From NCBI GenBank assembly GCA_026419785.1, contig JAODTK010005820.1:62001-126000 (forward strand): a stretch of DNA of 64,000 nt, written 5' to 3'. Both the position numbers and the translations under genes were made by a program. The DNA is from Sclerodactyla briareus. Its lineage: Eukaryota; Echinodermata; Holothuroidea; Dendrochirotida; Sclerodactylidae. Each line of letters opens with the position of its first letter. The first letter of the stretch is position 1. Shown here in pieces: positions 37,001 to 48,716 of the stretch. The notes beneath the pieces were generated by a model, which did no database searches, had not been told where the DNA came from, and was given only the letters and a program-made list of their open reading frames with translations.

Positions 37001-39201
37001 TCGCAGCCGGGCACCTACCCTTTCGACATCCGAAGCCAGTTCAGCTCTCGCGCGGTGGGTCGACCCACGGCGGTCCGTGGGTCGGGTTCACCCGTCGAGA
37101 GACTTACCTCTGCAACCGTCCGGAATTCTATCCCACGGTTTGGAGGGGCGTCAGGTGTGGGTGTCCGTTGGCGGTCCACGGCACTGGTACTGGTGAAAAC
37201 GAATTCGTTCGTCAACGCATCCAACTCTTCTTCCTATGTGGTCAGCTTTTCTCTCCGGCAATCGACGGCTTTTCTCATTCCGTGGGATCGAGAGCCTCGC
37301 AAGGCCCATATCTCTGAGCAGATTTCGCTCGGGTCCCAATGTGCACTACCTCGTTGCACCGCGAGCCTGGAGATTCGGCCCTCCTCGTTCCCCCGAACTA
37401 CGCTTCTTCGCGAGACGGTATGCGAGAGTCGTGGTGTTTACCACACGACGCCGTTTCATCTGCTTCTCCAACACTTCCTCGGCCTAGCGGCACGAAGGGC
37501 TGCTCTGCAGCTACAACCGACAACAACCCCTGTTCGTGACGCACGGACCCGCCTCCAGTGCCCTGTGCTAGTCTGGTGCGTGCAATCTGGGGGTATGTTG
37601 AGTAAGTGAACTAAGATTTCACAAAACTACTGATTATGATCTGTGAACTACGATACTTCCCCATATTGGACGTACCCACCTACCGTCCCCACTTCCGGGC
37701 CATCAGGGGGCCTCCTCCTTCGTCGGATCGAGGGCCTACGCCCCTCAATCCCTTGGAGGCCTCTGCCTAGAAAAATAAGACGGACGATAGGGTTTGCCAG
37801 CCCGACTACTGTAAAAGATTGCCAGATTTTCAATGGCGCGGGGTGGGTGCAAAGTGCACTACGGGGTAAGTATTCGTAGTTCACAGATCCAAACACAGTA
37901 AGTTTTTTGTGAATGTTATACCTTTTTTCATATTTTCGCAATACATTGGACATGTTTCATTGGACTGCACATATGCTTCCTAGGAGTGGAGGCATCACAT
38001 GGAAGTGTAACATTTTCGCTCAAAACACGCATGTCATTGTAAGGTCATAAAGGTCACTTATGGGTCAAAAACCTGATTTTAGTACTTTCCTGGCAATCGC
38101 TCACTGGGTGTGTTTCTACTATGCAAAATGCTCCTAGGCTAGGAGTGGATGTATCACTGGAGAGTAACAATTTCATAAAAAGTCCATATCATAGGTCATT
38201 CAAGGTCACTTAGGGTCAAAAACTGTTTGTTTGGCTATTATCGCAGATTGAATATCTGCGAAGGCTGGAATGGTCACCATGTGATGTACTTGTTGGCCTG
38301 CATGGTTGACCTCTGACCTGAATTTGACCGCTTTCGGTTGTGTATGTGGTTAAAAGGTCCGAAGCTATCTTGAATAAATGTGCTTATTTAATGAGTTATG
38401 GGCAAAAAAACTAGAAACTGGCTATTTTTTGATATGTGATAGAGCTTTGTTTGCTTTATGGAGGAAACACTCCCGCTTCTATCAGACACATACTTTGGAG
38501 TTACAAGGGTTCAAGTTCAATTTTATAAACCTTTTTTGCAATACATTGGACATTTCATTGGAAGCAATATGCTTCCAGGATGTAGTGAATGCATCACTGG
38601 AGTGTAACAATTTTCTAAAAACCGACCTTGTCATTGAAGGTCATAAATGGTCACGTAGGGGTCAAACTGATTTTAGTAACTTTTTTCGGCAATAGCACTG
38701 GGTGTGTTTCTCAGAATGCAAATGCTCCTAGGAGTTGATGTATCGCATGGAGAGTAACCATTCCTCATAAAAACCTGTCATATCCTTAAAGGTAATTCGA
38801 GGTCACTTAGGGTCCAAAACTTGTTTTTTGGCTATAATCGGAGAATTGAATTCTGCGAAGGCTGGATGGTTTCACCATTGTGCATATAATTGTTTGGCCT
38901 GCATGTTGTGTGATCTCTGACCTGAATTTTGACCTCTTTCCGGGTGGTCTGTGGTTAAAGTTCGAATCTTGAATAATGTGCTTAGTTCAGGACGCACCTT
39001 GTCCGGGGCTGTAGAGGGGCCTCATACAGTAACGCGTGCACTTTTTTATCGAATGACCCATTTCCCTTGTACACTTTGTTGCTTCACAAGTCTAATAAAT
39101 GTCCTTCTTTCCACGATATTGTCCGGTTTATGTTACCCAAATTTCCTTGATAGTAGATTTCGGGATATAAACGCTGGCGTTTACCGCCCGACATTTTCTA
39201 G

Positions 39202-39497
39202 TTGACATTACAGAATTTATATGGGAGGGTCTCGCGGATTTCCTACGGCCAACATGCCGCTTGCGCTGGCTGCAGTTCTGTAGTCATCAACTCGCACACT
39301 GCGGTCAATGCAGACTGTGAACATGACCGCAAATTGTCGCACGCCTTGCAGTCAGCAGGTCCCACGCAGTGTTACGCGCCAGTCACACTATAACGCTTTC
39401 TTTTAATCGTTCCGCTGTACATTTTTTCTTCTCCAAATTCCAGGCTTAGCAAAAAAGAGAGTGCCTGTGTGGTCATAAACGTAATGTATGTTAGTTA
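39202..39497. other. spacer between two transposable elements
   Basis: Lies between the CTAG end of the Helitron-like copy B and the TIR of the next element. No gene is seen. Confidence 0.4.
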
Positions 39498-39609
39498 CAG
39501 GGGCGGCGATTCTGTGTTGAATATTGGGGGGGTTGGGGGGGCGGGGGGAGGGGGGGGGAACCTTGAGGGGTAGCACCATCTAAGCGGAGCGCCACCATGG
39601 GTTTGGCGC

Positions 39610-40400
39610 TTTAAATCGTGCAAGGAATTTTTTTCGTTTTACAGACCCCAGATGCAGGAAACGGCACTCCTGGGGCCATATGGCAGTAAGCCACAATCCC
39701 TAAAATCGTCACTAAATTCTCCCGATTTTTTATTTCAAGAACTGATCAATGTTTTATTCGTACAATTGGCCACCGTCGTTGTTGACGCGTAGGGTACAAT
39801 ACAATTTTGTGTTTTACAGACCCCCCAGACTGACGGAACGGTACTTTTCCCGGACCGTATGGCAGTAAGCAGCGTCCCTAAAATTGGCAATCAATTCCAG
39901 AATTCATATTTCTAGAGACTTTCTTGAAGGAACTGATCGATTTGTAATCTTTACAATTCGGGCCACCGCCACCATCCAGTGTACGCTTAAGGGTACAATG
40001 GAAATTTGTCCCTTTTTTACGAAGACCCCTCAGATTGCAGGAAAAGGCAAATCCCGCGCTGTATGGCTGTGGGCAACGTCTCTAAAAATTGGCAATAATT
40101 TTCAGAAATTTGTATTTTCAAGAAAGTTTTGAAGGACTACTTGTTGTTTATTTCCCTTACAATTTGGGCCCTCAGAGTGGTCGCGTATAGTACAAGGGAA
40201 TTTTTAGCCTTTTTTTTAAAAAACAAACGAATCCCCAGATTGCCGGAAACGTACTATCCATGTCTTATGGCATTGCGCAACAAACATCCCAAAATGACAA
40301 TAAATCTCTTAAAGTATATCTCAAGAAACACTCTGGGAGACTGATCTACGTTTATTATTCATTACAATTCCGCCCACATCAGATAATGACGCGTACCTAA
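39610..40400 (+). repeat. tandem array, about 180-205-bp unit, four copies
   Basis: Four units inside E1, each with ACAGACCCCCAGATTGC-like, GGACCGTATGGCAGTAAGC-like, CTAAAATTGGCAAT and GAACTGATCGATTTGT segments. The ATGGCAGTAAGC block recurs near 39678, 39858, 40060 and 40267 with increasing divergence. Confidence 0.7.
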
Positions 40401-40429
40401 AGGAAATAGTCTTCCAGACGGTGACAAGC

Positions 40430-40610
40430 CTATGTTCATAATGGTTTTTTATTCATAAGGTCCGTTGTTCATAAGGCCTTTTATTTATCAGGCCTTTTGT
40501 TCATAAGGCCCGGTTAGACATAAGGGGCTGAAAAGGCTTTTTATTCATAAGGTCCGCTATTCATAATAACAACAGAGGTCCGTTATTCATAATAGTAACA
40601 AGAACGCAAA
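40430..40610 (+). repeat. ATTCATAAGGTCCG minisatellite
   Basis: Repeats of TTATTCATAAGGTCCG/TTCATAAGGCC words. The same minisatellite appears at 44040-44165 and, in the opposite orientation, at 44325-44740, within the same 6.2-kb element. Confidence 0.7.
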
Positions 40611-43159
40611 TATACGTAGTGTGATTTCCTTGCATTTTTGCCTGAAATTGTTCCCCTTACTCAGCTATATCAAACCCGGCAGATGTGTGTTGCAACATCA
40701 AACCCAATTGACACAAAAGATCACCGCCCCACTATTAATCAGCGCATGAGATGAAGATACTTGTTGCTTTTGCCCAAGGTCAAAAAGTCAATCTGAGGGA
40801 ATTGAAATGAAAATATGAAAAATAAACCTGGTAAGTAAGTATTATTCTGAAGAGTTGAAGGTAACGTCACGAGTCATCTAACCAGCGAGAGTCCAAGGTT
40901 TCCATTCCGTGTGGGAAGTCCCCAGCGAACGTAAAACCAAGTAAGCAGACTGCAGGCAAGGGGTGCTAAATGATGAGATCGCTTTTTTTTCTAGCAACAT
41001 TCGTTTTAATATAGTGGAGGTGGGTCAAAGCAGATAGATTGAATGAAGTGGCAGTCCTTGAATCGGAGACGACCAAAATCATTAACAAAATGTGAAAAAA
41101 TATCTTTTTAGGGGGATATGTGTGGAGAAGGGAGTGATAACAGGCTATATAATCAATTGATCCCTCCACTACCCTGGACAGGCGATCATGTAGGTACAGT
41201 CCGTGTCCAATAGCATGGTGTCTAACATGTGGTCAGTGTACATATGTCGTTAATCAATTAATGTGGATGAGGGGTAAGTTCATTGCCCGTCAATCGTTTC
41301 AATTGAGACAGCAGAGTAGTCTGGGGTCTTTCAAAGTGACTGGGGTTATCAATTTTCATTATTTTTCAGGCACAAGTGACTGAGGGGTCATCATTTTGTT
41401 GAAGTTCAATGACTCACCTTGTCCTGGGGTACAATTGTTGGGTCATGCAATTTGACAAGTGCATACTGTCAGAATAATTGTACAATAGCCATTTTAACAC
41501 ATTCCATCAAATGTCTTATTGCTATTTTTAGGGTCCAACTTTCACAAGGCTTTCAAATCACATATTCTCTCCTACCTTGGTGGGGTTGAGGAATGGTCTC
41601 TCTATGACCCACCCTCTGCAGCACCTCCCTAACAAATATATCTGGCTGCACGTATTATACAATAGCTATAGAAAAAACAAGATCTTTGTAATTTTCCAGT
41701 ATATATAGCCCTTTAGACATTTCTGAATTATGTTGTGGGCTCCGTTATGTTGATCCAGTTATTGACGTCTGGCCAATTGTTTTAACAATGTTTTATCCTG
41801 GCAATCACTTTTCCCGAATAGTCACATCACGTGCAGTCAACACCAGAATAGAGAGGCACTGGGAAGAAGAGAGATACTTTAATGACTCAAACCCCTGCCC
41901 ATGTCTGCCTGGCTGTACATGGTAATGCCCTCACTTTTTGCTCCTGGGTACAGGGTAATGCTCACTTTGTGCTCAATCGCAAAAAATGCCACAAATGTTG
42001 TGGCCGCTTCGCTTACTTTCAGAAGCTACCTTGACCCTTGCTTTCTTCTTCCTCCCAACTCACTGCTTCTAACACACACCACAGTTATCACCGCATTGGG
42101 CTTGTCTATGAATCACCAGTAATAATACCCAATGGTCAGTCTGCCTGTCAAGTCATTCACAACCTGGAAGTGGCTTTCGCATTCCCGTAGGAAGTTTGTA
42201 AACATCAGATAATCAGTAGACTGAGTGCAACACAGAGAATAATTGGATTCCCCCCCCTCTCAATCCTCTAGCATTGCCAGTTGCCAGGTACCAGTTCCAC
42301 ACTGAATGTCTGCCAGGCAGTCTAAAGTTTATTATTGTGTTTTTTACTTCTAACTTCCTTTGCAGTCTCACAACCACACAGTTGAGGAGATGAAAATCTT
42401 TTGAGGATTGGGATGTTGACCAGTCAAACTGAAGGCTATTATAGTATACACACACATGCAGACGTGGTTTGATGAAGAGGTGAAAGGGATAATGACTGGG
42501 CGACATAGGTGTTCTAAATGAATTTCAGCAGGACATTTACATAGTGTGCAATTCCTGCTGTAATAACTAGTTAAATGGGAAAATTTGAAGATCATAACAC
42601 CGTTTTCAAATTAATGTTAAACACAAACTTGGCATTCTCCCATAAGCCTATGGAAGAAATTGCAAGTTTGTCTACCCCTCCCAACGATATCCATTATATG
42701 TATAGAAGTATACGTCAAGAAGAAAACTAATCTGCGTGCAATTAGGATTTGTCAATGAATGCAGTGATTGCAGGCTTCAAATAGGGTACATTGTCAATGT
42801 TCAAGGCTTTTGCCTATGAAAACCTGGGGGGGGGGGGGTGCGTTGCAAGACCAAAATTGCTACCCCCACCGTTAGCAACACCACTACTGGTAAGGATAGG
42901 TACATATAGGCTGGTCACTGGGGCTAATTAGTAAAATGACCAATTCAAGAATTGGACTTCTGGTCTAGGGGAAATATTTTGTTTGTAAGTCCAATACTCA
43001 AAACATATCAGGAAATATCAATAAAATGACAACAATTCAAGAATTTGTAATTTCTTCACTGGGGAAATATTTGTTTGGTGGCTATATGCGTGTTCTCACT
43101 CTGTACAATAATTAGTTTTGCAGAGATATAAAGGATTGTCCTATGGTGTACTGGAATGA
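40611..43159. other. unique interior of the 6.2-kb element
   Basis: No gene, domain or internal transposon terminus is recognised. It contains a G-run at 42827-42838. Short frames (for example 41901-42122, plus, and 42213-42506, minus) have no domain and no splice context. Confidence 0.4.
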
Positions 43160-43925
43160 CCTGACTGATACCAAAAACAATAGGGTTATTCTTCATCATG
43201 TTTACAACCACACACACTTAATTTGAACTTGATAGATACTTGCATTCATTAGATATCCTTGATGAGGAGCAGATTTGTCAAATGCCAAATTTATCCAAAT
43301 TCCAGTGTTTTAGCTGTCTTGACCTTCCCATTCATTGAGGCGCGTGTTGTGAAAGACTCCGTAGTATGTTAGAGTCATTGACTTTTTCGTTTGTCTTAAC
43401 AAGACGCTTCCGGCCAAAACATAAAAGCATCATGCACAATCACAAGGTCAAAAATGTGCAAATGAGGTCAAAAAGGTCAATAGGTCAAATGAGGTCAAAG
43501 TTGGTCACCAGAGGGATTTCACCCAGAAGGTCAAAAGGTCCTTCAAAAAAAAATGAGGTCAAAGTCGGGCACCAGATGGATTTCAACCAGACGAACAAAA
43601 ACTTTCCACTACGACCCATCACTCTAAAAATGTTTCGTTGCCACGATATATAATATTGCCTATGATGACCCTAAATTGACTTGACCTCACACCAAAAACA
43701 ATAGGGGTCTCCCCCCATGGGTACACCACCTACCAATATGAATTTCATACCTGCTGCTTGCGATCATTAGATATCGTGCGGAAACACTTTTCAAAGTTGA
43801 CCTCTCATGACTTGAACGACCATCGATGGTACCAAAAACAATAGGGGTATCCCTTCCAGGGTGACAACCACCTTACCTGTATGAAAATATTACATGCTTG
43901 CATTTGTTAGATATCGCGTGAAACG
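43160..43925 (+). repeat. ACCAAAAACAATAGGG repeat units
   Basis: The block ACCAAAAACAATAGGGGT, followed by a GGGTGACAACCACCTACC-like segment and a CATTAGATATCG-like end, occurs at about 43170, 43691 and 43831. The last two are adjacent units of about 140 bp. The gap between the first and second holds the AGGTCA cluster. Confidence 0.6.
43440..43565 (+). repeat. cluster of AGGTCA words
   Basis: Seven AGGTCA hexamers in about 125 bp, several as direct repeats with 2 to 4-base gaps. AGGTCA is the half-site of nuclear receptors, and the related repeat at 28.6-39 kb also uses AGGTCA-like words. Here it looks like simple-sequence expansion; any receptor binding is only a possibility. Confidence 0.5.
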
Positions 43926-44039
43926 AAGTGTCACACACACACACATACCACAAAATACACACACACACACACATACACACACACGCAACCCGCGTGACTG
44001 CATGAGATTCTTTTGGCTCGCCAAGGGGAAATATAAAAA

Positions 44040-44165
44040 AAAACGGTCCGTTACATTCAAATAGGAAAAAGGGTCCGTATTCAAATGAGAGAAAGGGTCC
44101 GATAGCCAGAATGAAAAAGAAGGTTCCGATATTCAGAATAGGGAAAAAGGGGGTCCATTATTATA
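44040..44165 (+). repeat. GGGTCCG..ATTCA minisatellite
   Basis: Units such as GAAAAAGGGTCCGTATTCAA, the same family as 40430-40610 and the reverse of 44325-44740. About 160 bp of non-repetitive sequence separates it from the opposite-orientation array. Confidence 0.65.
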
Positions 44166-44324
44166 ATAGGACAACGGGTGTTTTCATAATTAAGAAAAGA
44201 AAACCACCGGTCTTGGAGCTGCCAGGGATCGCAGCCTGACAAAAAGGTACAGTTTTATGGTTTGCATCCTTGCCGACCTCGCATAGGTAGAATCATCTGC
44301 TTGGCAACTATATCATTGAAGAGA

Positions 44325-44740
44325 AACACATTATGAATAACGCGACCTTTTTGGCGATTATGAATAACGGACCTCTTTGCTATTATGAATAACGGACCTT
44401 TTTTGCGATTATGAATAACGGACCTCTTTGGCTGTTATGAATAACAGTCCCCTTTTGCGTTATGAATAACGGTCCCCCTTCGCTTTTATGAATTACGGAC
44501 ATTTCGCCATTATGAAATATCGGACCTTTTCTACTAAATAAGACTATCGGTCCTGTGGGTGCTCTGGGATGAACAACAGACTCTTTTGATAATGTGAAAA
44601 AAACGGACCTTTGTGGTCATTATGAAATATCGGACTTATGAACCAAAGACCACCGCTTTATTATGGAATATCGGACCTTTTTGGCATTATGAATACGGAC
44701 CCTTTTTTCAAAAATTGCACGGTATGAATAACGGGCCTTA
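44325..44740 (-). repeat. ATTATGAATAACGGACC minisatellite, inverted array
   Basis: About fourteen units of roughly 27 bp, ATTATGAATAACGGACCTTT plus a short spacer. The array is opposite in orientation to 44040-44165, so the two could fold together as a large inverted repeat. Confidence 0.75.
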
Positions 44741-45799
44741 TGGACCAAAAGGCATCCCACCCCCCACCCCTCCCCAAGATTGCAGGGAGCGGAATTTCAG
44801 AGAACTATGCCAGAGGGCAATTCACTCAATTGACAGTAGTAAATTTCCGAAAACTGTCCGATGTTAATCCTTACATTCCCTCATCGTGGTTTCCATTCCT
44901 ACCATAGCCATGTCTTAGAAATATTCCATCGAGGACCCTTCCAATTGGGTTGGAGGCGGCCCGCCAGATTGAAAAATTTGCTTGAACCTCACTGTCATGG
45001 AAAATGTTGTGCATTTTCGGGCATTTGATTGAATTGAAGGAATGGAGCCAGTAAGAAGGCAATTTGGTCATCTGTCGATTAGTTTCCGCTCAAAATTTTT
45101 CGTCCCAAATTTCTCAGGTCTCAGAATTGTTTCGACCCGCTCCGCGCCTGTATAGTTCCCTACGTCAATCACGTTTAAAATCCATACTAATGTGCACCGA
45201 TCCCCTGATCTGTTGTTTTCCGGTACATAAGCTTTAACTTCTATTAAAAACAGCTCGTAAAAGCCAATCTGAACAATAGGATCAGAAGAGACTAAACTGT
45301 GCTGCAGTGTTAAGAAAATGCCAGTAGTTGGACTCCGGCATGGTTGTAGTGGGGGGAGGGGGGCGGGGGGGGTGCGGGATTTTGCTGCAACATGAATTAA
45401 GTCTGACGAAATTTTTATACACGTGGGCCCACTTTATACAGTCACGGAGAAAAGATTAGGCATTACAGCGCCTCGCAGCGAAGTTTTTTGCATTTCGGCC
45501 TTCTCAACATGACATTTAAGCAATCTAAAAGAAAATATGAGTAAGCACTTCTGTGTCTTGGCCGTACTGTACATATGATTATAGGATTTTTTCACCAGTC
45601 CACAAAATATTGGAGGGGGGGGGGATATTGATTACTATGTCCCCCCCCACCAAAAATATGGGGGGACATGTCCCCCCGCCCCCCCCCCCCCCCGTGATCG
45701 CCGCCCCTGGGTAGTGGGTAGGTATCGTCTACAGGTTACCGGTTAGGTACCATATTTGCCTATAGTCTGATAAATTACTCGTACATAGCAGTGAATTTA

Positions 45800-45956
45800 T
45801 ACACTTAAAAATGTTGGTTACAACCACCCTTACCCATGGAAATCTGTTTTCCCAGTTCTCACTCTGGTATTATTTTAACCATTTTGAGTAAATGTTACCA
45901 CAGGGGGTAAAGCAGATTGATAGGTGGAATTTGTACCCAACATTTTCAGAGTGTAA
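45800..45956. mobile_element. MITE family 3
   Basis: A 157-bp palindromic element: the left end is TACACTTAAAAATGTTGGTT and the right end read in reverse is TACACTCTGAAAATGTTGGG. Arms are about 40 bp and imperfect. It resembles family 2 in its ACACT.TTAAAA terminus but differs internally. Confidence 0.6.
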
Positions 45957-47752
45957 GCAGTAATACCTGCACCATACTTCCGTTTCAGTTCGTGATGTGG
46001 AAGTTACAAGGTGGTGGGCCCCAGACCGAAAAAAAGATCTATTGATTGACCAGTTTTCCTTCATTTGTGAATTTTTCTTTCTTCGCCATGGTGCCCGCCG
46101 GTTCGAACAACACGTTATACATCAATAGGTTTCTTTATAGAATTCATGAGTAAATTGTGCGCAGCACTACCCCACGCTCCCACCAGACGATTTAACGAAC
46201 TTCTTTAGCGTCCTAGTATGGCCGGGTCGTCAGTGGTGCTTGTAGGAGTTCTGCTGTGAAGTTGACCTTCCCTCCCGTGACACAACAAGGGACGAATTTG
46301 CGGAAATTTAAAATTCTGGAAGGGAGAAATCGACAGGAGAAAGGGCAACTTGATAGCACTTGCGGAATTACTCGATATTCTGAGGAGTAAGACGAGGCAA
46401 ATGGCAAATAAGAGCAGCGATCTAAACCTGGGTGCCCCCCCCCCCCCCTACCTATATATTCTCGATCGCTAGGTCATTCCTCTTCGACCCGCCCCAATAA
46501 TGAACTTGAACTGACACCCATGATCTGGAACCGCGGGCCCGGAGAAATTTGCCCCCGCCGATTATCCACTTGACCGCTGGGTCATTTCTTCCCTCTCCTT
46601 ATAATTGAAATGGAACTGACGTCTTGGAGAATAAAATGAAAAATGGAAATGGAAAGAGGAACTATATGGTAACTGCCCAGGTCGAGGGACAGGCAGTAGC
46701 TCACCTGTCCACATGGAAGGCGGCGATTGCACTCGAGATATGTCGCTCTTCGTCTAGACGGCAGAAAGGTGGCGTCGTTGTAAGCCCAGTAAAAGTAAAA
46801 GTTTCTTGAATGCCTGGCTATGGCGTAGGGAAAAAAAAAAAAAAAAAAAAGTAAAATATCGAATAGTTTGATTGAACACACACAAACACACCACACACAC
46901 GCACAGGAACACGCAATCAATAAACAAAGATATTGCAATTATCCGAGACGTTACAGTCGAGTTTAAACAAAAACACTAAATGATATCCAAAGTGGAGTCA
47001 GGGGTGGCTTTCCAAACTTCAACCCGAAACCAGTACCTATATCATTTGCTGTGGCTTAATAATTGAAAGTTATGATCTCAATATCGACATGCACATGCAC
47101 ATTCTATAACCTGCTATACCGGCTATTTTGCATATGAACTTTGATTGGAAGATTGGCCAGGCCTTCTTTCTCGTATTCTGTATGATACATTTTTCCCCAT
47201 CGGCTCATATTGTGTTCAATTTTCTCCATTTCCAATGGCTACGAACCAATATAGTCCTCAATAAGCCTTTTTGACGGTTACAGTGAATGATGATGTTAAT
47301 GATATTGTGTCAAAGGTCATAGGGATTAACGCTGTCCGAACTGGTCTATACCCCGAGTTATCAGTGCTAGGCATCGCAATCAAAAACACCCCTGGAAAGG
47401 CTGTATCAAGAATCGCCAAAATCACCTCATTGGTGTAGCAATAACCTCGTTACCATCTTCAAACCTCAGCAGAATTGAACTGCGTCCCGAAACGGAATGC
47501 CGTCGTGTTAACTATCTCCCGGTTTCAGTACTGAGCAGATGTGCATGATATGGGATGAGCGGGAGTACATTTCATCCAAGGTGATTCCATCCAAAATTGT
47601 TGCCATGCTGGGACTGGCAGCTGTTGAGATGAAAAGAATAGCTGTCTTTGGTGTGTGTTTGTTTTCGACAAAATTCGGTTTATCTCAATCAACAATCAAT
47701 CATCAGGAAAACTGTATTTATTAGCGCATGATATTCAAAGTGTAACACAATG
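45957..47752. other. intergenic with simple repeats
   Basis: C-run (46436-46449), two related segments of about 105 bp with CGCT.GGTCATT and GAACTGAC (46465-46625), poly-A (46830-46850) and a CA-rich repeat (46877-46903). No gene is recognised. Confidence 0.4.
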
Positions 47753-47955
47753 CCCAGTGGCGCTGGTCAATGGAAACAACGCTCTCAAAAATCAGATGGG
47801 CTTTTAGTCTCCTCTCAAAAGTGTGACAATCTTCGGTCAAAATTCGACTCGAAAAAATTATTAGTTTCGTCATGACACAATTGTGGTCAGTTTGAACCAA
47901 AAATTTGAATCGGAGTGATACAGAGTCCTACGAACGTGCACCACTGGCGCCACCG
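47753..47955. mobile_element. small TIR element
   Basis: The left end CCCAGTGGCGCTGG and the right end CCACTGGCGCCACCGGGG are inverted matches about 200 bp apart. The interior shares a GAACCAAAAATTTGAATCGG-like word with 55355-55375. No coding capacity. Confidence 0.4.
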
Positions 47956-48055
47956 GGGCCGTTTATACTGTGTGCCCTATAAAGTTGGTACGTATGTGCT
48001 GTAAAACGTATTTCAACTATTTATTTAATAGGATTCTACAATCCCAAGCCATCCC

Positions 48056-48132
48056 GTTATTGCAAATAAGGATTCTGATTGGCTAATCCCAATCACGTCG
48101 TAGGGAGACTAGTATTTTTGCAATAACAGTGA
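48056..48132. mobile_element. short MITE-like palindrome
   Basis: CCGTTATTGCAAATA at the left and TATTTTTGCAATAACAG at the right form inverted ends of a 77-bp unit that has inner ATTGG/CCAAT words. Small and possibly coincidental. Confidence 0.3.
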
Positions 48133-48588
48133 GCTGTTCAGAGTAACACAACAATCGAATACGTGCTCGATTTACTGCGTATGTAAGGTTGCGTGACCTT
48201 TGGAAGTTATGTTTACCGCGCAGATCGGCTTTAAGGATAACGCGCGCTTAGAGGGCGCCGTTACTGCCTCAACGAAACGGAACCGTCGCTCGCGTTGCAT
48301 TGGTGAACGACCATGTTCACACGCGACAGAATCCCCGGTTCGGCAACGCGTGGTTTGTATTGCGTCTCCGTAGTCGTAGACGTACGCACAGCACGCATTG
48401 CCAATCTTTTGGTATGGTAAGCAATTTACATTTACTTCCAATCGAACTAACGCAATGGTTACTCTAGCTGCTTATGTACTGTTTAGAGATACAAAGATTT
48501 AGATCTGAGAGATAGATATCTTAATTCGTTTGGGAATTCTGATTGAGGGTCTGTAGAATAGGAATAAACCACAGCAGGTCGACTTGTA

Positions 48589-48689
48589 CTGGGTCATAAA
48601 CAGTCTGACTCTGAATTTAGCGTATAACGAACTCGGCTGCGCCTCGTCCGTATTTCCTAAATTCAGAGTCTCGACTGTTTATCACCAGT
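48589..48689. repeat. long hairpin with CTCGGCTGCGCCTCG loop
   Basis: Arms of about 31 bp: left ACTGGGTCATAAACAGTCTG continuing ACTCTGAATTTA, right TAAATTCAGAGTCTCGACTG continuing TTTATCACCAGT, nearly perfectly complementary. The 38-base loop contains ACTCGGCTGCGCCTCGTCCG. A comparable hairpin is at 54102-54176. Confidence 0.75.
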
Positions 48690-48716
48690 AAAAGTCCCCA
48701 GTTGCAGTTTATCCGT

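Larger units (their letters stand above)
31891..37870. mobile_element. about 6-kb GC-rich element with 95-bp inverted ends (DIRS-like architecture?)
   Basis: The left end, 31891-31986 (CTTACCCCATATTGACTTTG ... TTTACAGTAGTCCGGGCTGG ... CCCTATCGTCC), is repeated inverted at 37775-37870 with roughly 85% identity. A further segment, 37638-37685, is complementary to the outermost right end (37838-37890) and shares CCCCATATTG with the left end. The interior is markedly GC-rich compared with its AT-rich surroundings and holds tandem arrays. DIRS retroelements have inverted terminal repeats plus an internal complementary region beside the right end, so the layout fits. However, no reverse transcriptase, RNase H or tyrosine recombinase is readable, and a TIR DNA transposon remains possible. 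Confidence 0.55.
39498..45709. mobile_element. 6.2-kb satellite-filled TIR element (E1)
   Basis: Bounded by perfect 13-bp inverted repeats, CAGGGGCGGCGAT at 39498-39510 and ATCGCCGCCCCTG at 45697-45709. The left subterminal region has G-runs then CCATCTAAGCGGAGCGCCAC. The right subterminal region has a palindrome of CCCCCCCACC/GGGGGGACATGTCCCCCC type. The element at 54624-55523 shares both subterminal regions, so this is a family. The interior is mostly tandem repeats and contains no transposase-like frame. The boundary pair could be two separate elements of the family read together, but no internal CAGGGGCGG terminus is seen. Confidence 0.5.

Noticed and set aside
36712-37609. Ser/Pro-rich plus-strand frames of about 200 codons
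   Set aside because: They follow from the CCGAGCC-rich short-period array, overlap each other in different frames and have no domain.
31891-37870. Ribosomal DNA spacer
   Set aside because: GC-rich tandem arrays resemble an rDNA spacer, but no rRNA sequence is present and the region is bounded by inverted repeats and inserted into another repeat.
44325-44740. CRISPR array
   Set aside because: Regular 27-bp units look array-like, but the spacers are only short variants of the same sequence and the context is eukaryotic repeat DNA.
46582-46938. 118-codon minus-strand frame with hydrophobic stretches
   Set aside because: It runs through a CA-rich repeat and a poly-A tract, which create the Cys/Val and Phe stretches.
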